In this document: one piece after another, positions 6,041 through 9,822 of the stretch
Layout: the number at the start of each line of letters is the position of its first letter
How positions within the stretch are numbered: the stretch's first letter is position 1
Assembly: GCA_944323495.1 (NCBI GenBank)
Contig: CALUSZ010000137.1
Location: 1-9,822 of the forward strand
Origin: Candidatus Gastranaerophilales bacterium
GTDB lineage: Bacteria > Cyanobacteriota > Vampirovibrionia > Gastranaerophilales > Gastranaerophilaceae
Direction: 5' to 3'
DNA length: 9,822 bases
Position numbers and translations under genes: made by a program
Notes under the pieces: generated by a model
Seen by the model: the letters and a program-made list of their open reading frames with translations, nothing else
Database searches by the model: none
Told to the model about the DNA's origin: nothing

Positions 6041-6533
6041 ATCCGCCGATTCTTTCTAGCAATACAACTGCGTGTGATTCTATTGCTAGTTTGTTACCAA
6101 CAGAATCAAGATGTTCTTTGGTTTTAGCCTTAATCGATATATCTGTACTGTCAAGTCCTAATACAGGCGCTAATGTAGCTTTCATTTTAGGAATATAAGG
6201 CATCATTTTAGGTTCCTGCGCAATAATATTTGTATCAATATTATTAATCCAATATCCCTCTGTTTGCACCTTATCATAAACAATTTTTAAAAGATTAAGG
6301 CTGTCGGCATCTTTAAACCTATCATCGGTATCTGGAAATAAAGAGCCAATATCATCCATTGCAAGAGCTCCAAGCAGTGCATCAATTATTGCATGTACTA
6401 AAACATCGGCATCAGAATGACCTAGCAAACCTTTTTCATAAGGTATATTGACTCCGCCGATTATAAGCTCTCTATCTTTAGCAAGCTCATGGATATCATA
6501 CCCGACACCAATTCTAAATTTTTGTTCTGCCAT
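6039..6533 (-). CDS. ispF: 2-C-methyl-D-erythritol 2,4-cyclodiphosphate synthase
   Basis: Cyclises CDP-methylerythritol 2-phosphate with loss of CMP, in the non-mevalonate isoprenoid pathway; a cytoplasmic trimeric zinc enzyme. Seen: GVGYDIHEL (9-17) with zinc ligands Asp13 and His15, GHSDADVLVHAI (38-49) with His47, DDIGSLFPDTD (60-70), and the nucleotide-site region KAKTKEHL (135-142) followed by an AIESHAVVLL end. The usual LGFTGRGEG block reads LDSVGNKLA, a variant in an otherwise normal protein. The length of 164 residues is typical. The ATG at 6533 has AGAGGG 11 bases upstream. It is a single gene, convergent with fabZ and divergent from the 81-residue gene. Confidence 0.96.
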   Translation of the reverse strand: MAEQKFRIGVGYDIHELAKDRELIIGGVNIPYEKGLLGHSDADVLVHAIIDALLGALAMDDIGSLFPDTDDRFKDADSLNLLKIVYDKVQTEGYWINNIDTNIIAQEPKMMPYIPKMKATLAPVLGLDSTDISIKAKTKEHLDSVGNKLAIESHAVVLLERIGG

Positions 6534-6572
6534 ATGTGTAAAACCCTCTTAAAAATCATCCTAGATATATTT

Positions 6573-6581
6573 ATTATAACA
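6573..6581 (-). promoter_or_regulatory. Extended -10 promoter of ispF
   Basis: On the minus strand TGTTATAAT gives an extended -10 (TGnTATAAT) about 40 bases before the ispF ATG. No good -35 hexamer is seen upstream, as is usual for extended -10 promoters. Confidence 0.55.
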
Positions 6582-6587
6582 TAGATA

Positions 6588-6688
6588 TTGACAAATTTGT
6601 GTTTCTCTTAATATATCTTAATATTAATGAAGGAAAAAGGCAATTTTTTAAAACATAAATACTTTATATATATGTAAGAGATATTTAA
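6588..6688 (+). repeat. Promoter/leader cassette, copy 1 (before the 81-residue gene)
   Basis: This region begins with TTGACA (6588-6593), followed after 18 bases by TATATC as a possible -10, then CTTAATA and a conserved block: AAAAAGGCAATTTTTT (6634-6649), TAAATACTTTATATATA (6656-6672) and TAAGAGATA (6675-6683). From 6616 to 6688 it aligns without gaps to 7797-7869 at a fixed offset of 1181 bases; by my hand count 61 of 73 bases agree, 48 of 55 in the core. It also holds the 10-base palindrome ACAAATTTGT (6591-6600). It serves as promoter and leader of the gene starting at 6706. Confidence 0.7.
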
Positions 6689-6705
6689 TAGAGAGAGTGA
6701 TAAAA

Positions 6706-6951
6706 ATGTTACAAACATACGATGCAATTGAAAGAAACAAAAAACCGGCAGGAGCTTTAGAAATACCTGAAGGATTTCATACATATTATTTGAATAAACA
6801 AGACAGGCAGATGAGATTTAACAACGGCGGCGACCCGATTTATGCTATTTTCGATAAAATTGATAACAGACCTCTTTCTAAAATTGCAAGAGACTTTGTA
6901 AGAGAACTAAAAGATGACTCTATCAGATTTATTTCTACTTTAGTTAAGTAG
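6706..6951 (+). CDS. Small protein of unknown function (81 residues)
   Basis: I do not recognise this family. I place the start at ATG 6706, 8 bases after GAGAGAG, rather than at the GTG at 6697, which lies within that ribosome site. The product is hydrophilic with a balanced charge. It has MLQTYDAIERNKKPAGALEIPEGFH in the first part (split here only by function: a helix, then a PAGALEIPEG turn), followed by HTYYLNKQDRQMRFNN, DPIYAIFDKIDN, and a C-terminal amphipathic helix KIARDFVRELKDDSIRFIST. No signal peptide, membrane segment or metal motif is seen. It is preceded by copy 1 of the repeated promoter/leader cassette. A secreted-protein gene follows after 43 bases that include a promoter of its own. 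Coding status rests on the start context and on the frame having protein-like composition. Confidence 0.7.
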   Translation: MLQTYDAIERNKKPAGALEIPEGFHTYYLNKQDRQMRFNNGGDPIYAIFDKIDNRPLSKIARDFVRELKDDSIRFISTLVK

Positions 6952-6960
6952 TCTTTGTAC

Positions 6961-6988
6961 TTGATTTTCTTTTACGATTTATTAAAAT
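6961..6988 (+). promoter_or_regulatory. Promoter directly in front of the secreted-protein gene
   Basis: TTGATT (6961-6966) and TAAAAT (6983-6988) are separated by 16 bases. The expected start of transcription, 6-8 bases after the -10, falls on or next to the ATG at 6995, and no Shine-Dalgarno sequence precedes that ATG. This fits a leaderless mRNA. Confidence 0.45.
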
Positions 6989-6994
6989 AATTGT

Positions 6995-7738
6995 ATGTTA
7001 AAAAAGAGCTTGTTATTTTTTGTTTTATTGATTTTTTTGCTGCCTGTTAGTGCAGAGCCTGTTGATAACGGCGGTCATGCAGGAACACCTCCGGGGTTTT
7101 ATGATGATATAGACCCGAATAGCTTGAATGAAGAAGAGGAGTTTGTGCCAGCTCAAGAGAATAATAATGATGAAGAGTATCAACAATATTCGGAAGATGA
7201 AATTGTAATACCTCCGCAGACGGAAAAAACTAAGCCAACTAAAGATTATGCGCAAATATATAATTCACTTGAAGTTCCGACATTTTCATATCTTCACGAT
7301 ATTGATCCGGAACAGTATTATGATTTGAAAGATGCTACGTGGTCAGTTTATCCGCTTTTGCGGCTGATATCCCCAATATATTTTAAAACTATTACAATTG
7401 AGCCGGGTTATTATTTGTTGACACCGCGTGAACATGAAGGAAATTGGTTTATACTTTTTAAACAAAATGGTGTTGTAAAGTATATTATTCCTGTTTACGA
7501 AAGAGATTATACTCCGGAAATGTTCTATGATGAGCATATTCCAAAACCTAAATATACATTTGCTCAAAAGGTTCATATGGGATTTTTGGACTTTATAGGT
7601 AATTTTAAAAGTACAAAAAGAAAAACTCCTGTGCAAACGTATTTAGAAGTTAATGATTTAGAGAATTATTTTGTTTCTATTGTAATTTATTATGGCTCTC
7701 ATCAGTACTTTACTATATTTAGAACCATAAAGCTATAG
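6995..7738 (+). CDS. Secreted protein of unknown function
   Basis: No family recognised. Residues 1-20 are a textbook Sec signal peptide: two lysines, a hydrophobic core (SLLFFVLLIFLLP) and a VSA cleavage site before Glu21. There is no cysteine at the cleavage site, so it is not a lipoprotein; the protein should be exported to the periplasm or beyond. Residues 38-70 form an acidic Glu/Asn/Asp-rich linker that is probably disordered. A compact part follows (about 88-247), rich in aromatic residues and beta-type segments (DATWSVYPLLRLISPIYF, TIEPGYYLLTPREHEGNWF, GVVKYIIPVYERDYTPEMFY). The last part alternates hydrophobic strands (YFVSIVIYYGSHQYFTIFRT). There is no ribosome site before ATG 6995; see the promoter entry for a leaderless reading. 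No catalytic motif is visible. Confidence 0.8.
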   Translation: MLKKSLLFFVLLIFLLPVSAEPVDNGGHAGTPPGFYDDIDPNSLNEEEEFVPAQENNNDEEYQQYSEDEIVIPPQTEKTKPTKDYAQIYNSLEVPTFSYLHDIDPEQYYDLKDATWSVYPLLRLISPIYFKTITIEPGYYLLTPREHEGNWFILFKQNGVVKYIIPVYERDYTPEMFYDEHIPKPKYTFAQKVHMGFLDFIGNFKSTKRKTPVQTYLEVNDLENYFVSIVIYYGSHQYFTIFRTIKL

Positions 7739-7767
7739 TATTAAGTTGTTTAGATATATTAAGAGAT

Positions 7768-7869
7768 TTGAAATTTTTCTTAAGTTTTGTTACAATTCTT
7801 AATAAAATAGAAGAAAAAAGGCAATTTTTTTATAGTTAAATACTTTATATATACATAAGAGATAATTAA
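7768..7869 (+). repeat. Promoter/leader cassette, copy 2 (before the 57-residue gene)
   Basis: TTGAAA (7768-7773), a 17-base spacer and TACAAT (7791-7796) form a good sigma-70 promoter, so transcription would start near 7803. The conserved block then follows within the leader: AAAAAGGCAATTTTTT (7815-7830), TAAATACTTTATATATA (7837-7853) and TAAGAGATA (7856-7864). It aligns with copy 1 at an offset of 1181 bases. CTTAA/GTTAC words recur here about every 10 bases (7779, 7789, 7798), and CTTAA recurs at a 10-base spacing in copy 1 (6607, 6617), which could be a direct-repeat binding site. Confidence 0.7.
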
Positions 7870-7891
7870 CTATAAAGAGAGGCTTAAGAAA

Positions 7892-8065
7892 ATGACAACA
7901 GAACAGAGAAAAAGGTTTACGGTTATTACTAATCATGAATTGGAACATAAAGAGGAAGAAAAACACAGGTCTTATCAAACAAATCCATTGAGAGAAAAAT
8001 TTATGAAATTTGTTAATAATGAGGCCGGTAAAAAGTTTAGTGTCGACGACTTATTAAAGTGGTAG
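7892..8065 (+). CDS. Small charged protein of unknown function (57 residues)
   Basis: No family recognised. The ATG at 7892 has GAGAGG (7877-7882) 9 bases upstream, and the frame of 57 codons closes with TAG at 8065. The product is strongly charged and probably helical: MTTEQRKRFTVITNHELEHK, then an EEEKHR run, NPLREKFMKFVNN and an end in VDDLLKW. No signal peptide or membrane segment is seen. It is preceded by copy 2 of the promoter/leader cassette, which argues that it is really expressed. The gene for the 168-residue protein begins 39 bases further on and prmC overlaps that one, so the three are likely co-transcribed. There is no visible resemblance to the 81-residue protein that follows copy 1. 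Confidence 0.65.
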   Translation: MTTEQRKRFTVITNHELEHKEEEKHRSYQTNPLREKFMKFVNNEAGKKFSVDDLLKW

Positions 8066-8095
8066 ACAATTCAAGCGGAAAAAGGAAAGAGGAAA

Positions 8096-8104
8096 ATGGT
8101 TTAA
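8096..8104 (+). promoter_or_regulatory. Two-codon leader ORF (ATG GTT TAA) abutting the next start codon
   Basis: AAAGAGG (8086-8092) is spaced well for an ATG at 8096, but that frame reads Met-Val-stop. The stop TAA is followed immediately and in frame by ATG 8105 of the downstream gene, which is itself 12 bases from the ribosome site, rather far. Ribosomes may initiate at 8096 and re-initiate at 8105. Confidence 0.35.
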
Positions 8105-8611
8105 ATGTACCAGATTAAAAACAGAATTTACCCCGCTTTTGATAAAACTCAAAAGAGCGGGGTTTGCAATTATTTAAGAGCGTTAGTGAAGCAGAATTTG
8201 GGGTTATCATATAAAGAAATTTTAGAAAAATTTCTTGAGGATGAAAGATATTATTTGGAACTCAATGCTTCTAGATTTCCGTTTTTGTCGGAGTATATAG
8301 ATGATAATGAGTTTATAAAAGATACAGAGGATTATATAAAAGAGTGTATCAGATATTATGAATATAAAGAAAAACAACGCCCTATAATCGAAGCAAATAG
8401 GGAGTTTGAGAAGAAAAAACGGAAATTTTTGCAGGAAGTAAAGATGTCAAAGGAGAAGCCTACAAAAAAACAGCTTTACTATTATGATAGATTGTGCAAA
8501 AAATATTCTATAGAGAAAAAGAACGTAGAAGAGTTATCCAAGCTGGATTTGCGGAACGAAATAGAGAGAATATTAAATGAACATTCAGATGATTACAAAA
8601 TTGTTGACTGA
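8105..8611 (+). CDS. Protein of unknown function with a C-terminal DUF3072-like segment
   Basis: 168 residues, hydrophilic, cytoplasmic by the lack of signals. The first 60 residues include a possible short globular part (SGVCNYLRALVKQNLGLSYK, then EILEKFLEDERYY). Residues 80-115 are rich in Glu/Lys and probably coiled (YYEYKEKQRP, NREFEKKKRKF). Residues 119-160 (PTKKQLYYYDRLCKKY, ELSKLDLRNEIERIL) resemble the small PTxKQ...L...SRxEAS..I..L pattern of DUF3072-type domains; this is my recollection of the pattern, not a search. An internal ATG at 8444 behind AGGAAG could make the C-terminal segment alone. The frame overlaps the prmC start by 35 bases, suggesting translational coupling. Start chosen: ATG 8105, directly after the two-codon leader ORF. 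Confidence 0.75.
   Translation: MYQIKNRIYPAFDKTQKSGVCNYLRALVKQNLGLSYKEILEKFLEDERYYLELNASRFPFLSEYIDDNEFIKDTEDYIKECIRYYEYKEKQRPIIEANREFEKKKRKFLQEVKMSKEKPTKKQLYYYDRLCKKYSIEKKNVEELSKLDLRNEIERILNEHSDDYKIVD
8131..8162 (+). other. GC-rich hairpin inside the start of the 168-residue gene
   Basis: CCCCGCTTTTGA (8131-8142) pairs with TCAAAA (8149-8154) and GCGGGG (8157-8162), leaving a 6-base loop and a 2-base bulge. It is unusually strong for this AT-rich DNA, sits about 26 bases after the start codon and is followed by TTTG. It may attenuate transcription or translation, or may be a chance result of the codons. Confidence 0.5.
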
Positions 8612-9401
8612 TGCCGGTATTGAAGAAAATGAAGCAAAAGTAGAAGTAAAAATGCTTTTGGAGCATTTCTGCCATTATACGGAGTTGGACAGGTGCAAAG
8701 GGGTGGTTCTTAATGATAATCAGCTTGATGTATTAAGACAAAAGGTCGAGGTTAGAATAACGACCCGCCTGCCGGTTCAGTATATTATAGGAGAATCTTA
8801 TTTTATGGGCGAGTGGTTTAAAGTTACCCCGGATGTTTTAATCCCTCGAGATGAGACAGAAATCCTTGTAGAAAAAGCTATTGGGCTAATAAAAGAAGAA
8901 GGAGTAAAAAATGTTCTTGATATTGGAACCGGAAGCGGATGTATTGCTTGTACTATTGCAAAGAATACTAATGCTGTAGTTCTTGGGGTTGATATTTCAT
9001 CTGATGCGTTGAGGGTTGCTCTTGATAATGTGACGAAATTGGGTATAAACAATAGGGCTGTTTTTAGAAAATCTGATTTGTTTTCAAAAATACGAGAAGA
9101 AGAAAGATTTGATATGATAATATCAAATCCTCCATATATTCCTATCGGAACGGAACTTCAACCGGAAGTGCGGCATGAACCTTCAGAGGCACTTTTTGCG
9201 CAAGAAAACGGGCTGGAGTATTATAGAAAAATTACTGAGAATGCTCCAAAATATTTAAATAAGGGCGGATGGCTCATGTTTGAACTGGGTATTGATGAGT
9301 CAATAGGGGTTAAAGATCTTATGGAAAAAGACTTTAGGGATATTAATATTATTAAGGATTTGGCGGGTATTGACAGGGTTATATATGGCAGGGTTATTTA
9401 G
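8577..9401 (+). CDS. prmC: Peptide chain release factor N5-glutamine methyltransferase
   Basis: Methylates the glutamine of the GGQ motif of release factors RF1 and RF2 using S-adenosylmethionine, improving termination. Seen: an N-terminal helical domain (1-75) with PVQYIIGESYFMG (66-78), LIPRDETEILVE (88-99), the SAM-binding motif DIGTGSGCIA (115-124), the acidic VD after strand 2 (138-139), the catalytic NPPY (184-187) in ISNPPYIP, and the family end KDLAGIDRVIYG. The length of 274 residues is typical. The ATG at 8577 has GAGAG (8564-8568) 8 bases upstream inside the preceding gene, which it overlaps by 35 bases; ATG 8589 is a possible alternative start. Its 3' end overlaps the end of a convergent gene by 8 bases, with no terminator visible between them. 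Confidence 0.95.
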   Translation: MNIQMITKLLTDAGIEENEAKVEVKMLLEHFCHYTELDRCKGVVLNDNQLDVLRQKVEVRITTRLPVQYIIGESYFMGEWFKVTPDVLIPRDETEILVEKAIGLIKEEGVKNVLDIGTGSGCIACTIAKNTNAVVLGVDISSDALRVALDNVTKLGINNRAVFRKSDLFSKIREEERFDMIISNPPYIPIGTELQPEVRHEPSEALFAQENGLEYYRKITENAPKYLNKGGWLMFELGIDESIGVKDLMEKDFRDINIIKDLAGIDRVIYGRVI

Positions 9402-9822
9402 TATTCTGAAATTTACCGTTATATTTTTCATAAAATTCTTGAGAGTTTAGTTTGAGAATATTTTTGTAAACTCCGTATAAAGTAAGCCTTTCACAAATTT
9501 TGGGGTTTAAATTCTCTCTTTCATATTTTATAAGTCTATTCTGCATTTCTTTATAAAAAGCATCCCTTAATCCCTTTTTTGCCTTGAAAAAGAGAAGGGC
9601 ATACTGCTTGTATTTGTGCTGGAAAAGAGCATATTTATATGCCTCATAATTATTAGTTATTATTAATAAATTTTCTATTTTGTCGATGACTTTAAAAATA
9701 TCAAAAACTTTTGATGATAAGTTTTGGGTTACTGAATTGTTATTTGTGCTTCTGTAATAATAAAGAGGATCAGGGTTAACAATAATTGAGTTTGCGTAAA
9801 AAAAAAAAAAAAAGAAGAAGTA
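9394..9822 (-). CDS. C-terminal part of a probable family 2 glycosyltransferase (5' end cut by window)
   Basis: An open frame of 142 codons enters from the right edge and ends with TAA at 9394-9396. Near its visible start it reads SIIVNPDPLYYYRSTNNNSV; the PLYYYR...S motif is typical of the region just after the catalytic domain of GT2-type glycosyltransferases that decorate surface polysaccharides. The rest is a mostly helical, basic tail (HKYKQYALLFFKAKKGLRD, YKEMQNRLIKYEREN), as in many of these enzymes. The catalytic DxD part would lie outside the window. Odd: the first visible residues are Tyr-Phe7-Tyr, encoded partly by a run of 16 T. The family call rests on one motif and is moderate; the coding call is stronger because the frame stays open in AT-rich DNA. 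Confidence 0.65.
   Translation of the reverse strand, partial: YFFFFFFFYANSIIVNPDPLYYYRSTNNNSVTQNLSSKVFDIFKVIDKIENLLIITNNYEAYKYALFQHKYKQYALLFFKAKKGLRDAFYKEMQNRLIKYERENLNPKICERLTLYGVYKNILKLNSQEFYEKYNGKFQNTK
9798..9813. repeat. 16-base A/T homopolymer within the glycosyltransferase frame
   Basis: Sixteen consecutive A on the plus strand, read as T16 in the leftward gene, where it codes for a run of Phe. Its length makes it prone to slipped-strand changes, to sequencing error, or both; it lies 9 bases from the window edge. Confidence 0.9.

Noticed and set aside
7758..7783. TTAAGA ... TCTTAA inverted repeat after the secreted-protein gene as a terminator
   Set aside because: The stem is short, pure A/T-rich and lacks a following T tract; it more likely belongs to the promoter region of cassette copy 2.
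1..9822. CRISPR array, tRNA, rRNA, insertion sequence or prophage
   Set aside because: No regularly spaced repeats, no cloverleaf or rRNA-like sequence, and no transposase or phage protein motifs were seen on either strand.

Overview
The window is AT-rich bacterial chromosome dominated by a cell-envelope gene cluster. Gene content (lipid A genes, so a Gram-negative envelope; diaminopimelate pathway; class III prepilin), short AAGGAG-type ribosome binding sites and the style of the proteins would fit a non-photosynthetic cyanobacterial relative of the Gastranaerophilales/Vampirovibrionia type. That assignment is inference from sequence flavour and is not proven here.

Left end (1-1131): a leftward gene, cut by the window edge, encodes a type IV pilin-like protein (GTG start at 758) whose N-terminal prepilin helix is joined to repeats resembling the YadA-type adhesin head. 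It has a good sigma-70 promoter, an inverted repeat at the transcript start and possibly a small leader ORF. Between this promoter and dapB lies a leftward Rho-independent terminator. It has no protein gene to serve, and may end a small RNA carrying CCUCC-like (anti-Shine-Dalgarno) sequence.

Centre (1132-6014): seven tightly packed rightward genes, probably one operon: dapB and asd (lysine/diaminopimelate), an unrecognised 69-residue protein, rfaE2 (ADP-heptose synthesis), lpxD, lpxC and fabZ (lipid A and fatty acid supply). The operon ends at a perfectly palindromic bidirectional terminator that contains the stop codons of fabZ and of the convergent ispF (isoprenoid pathway). lpxA and lpxB, which often follow fabZ in this order, are absent.

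Right part (6534-9822): an 81-residue protein of unknown function and a secreted protein of unknown function, then a probable operon of a 57-residue protein, a 168-residue protein and prmC (release factor methyltransferase). The two small-protein genes, 1181 bases apart, are preceded by two diverged copies of the same roughly 100-base promoter plus leader. prmC overlaps by 8 bases the end of a convergent, edge-truncated probable glycosyltransferase that contains a 16-base T homopolymer in its reading frame.

Most of the ordinary content is well supported. The candidates for something new are the pilin-YadA-like fusion, the duplicated promoter/leader cassette, the possible anti-SD small RNA, the two-codon leader ORF and hairpin at the start of the 168-residue gene, and the homopolymer in the glycosyltransferase.
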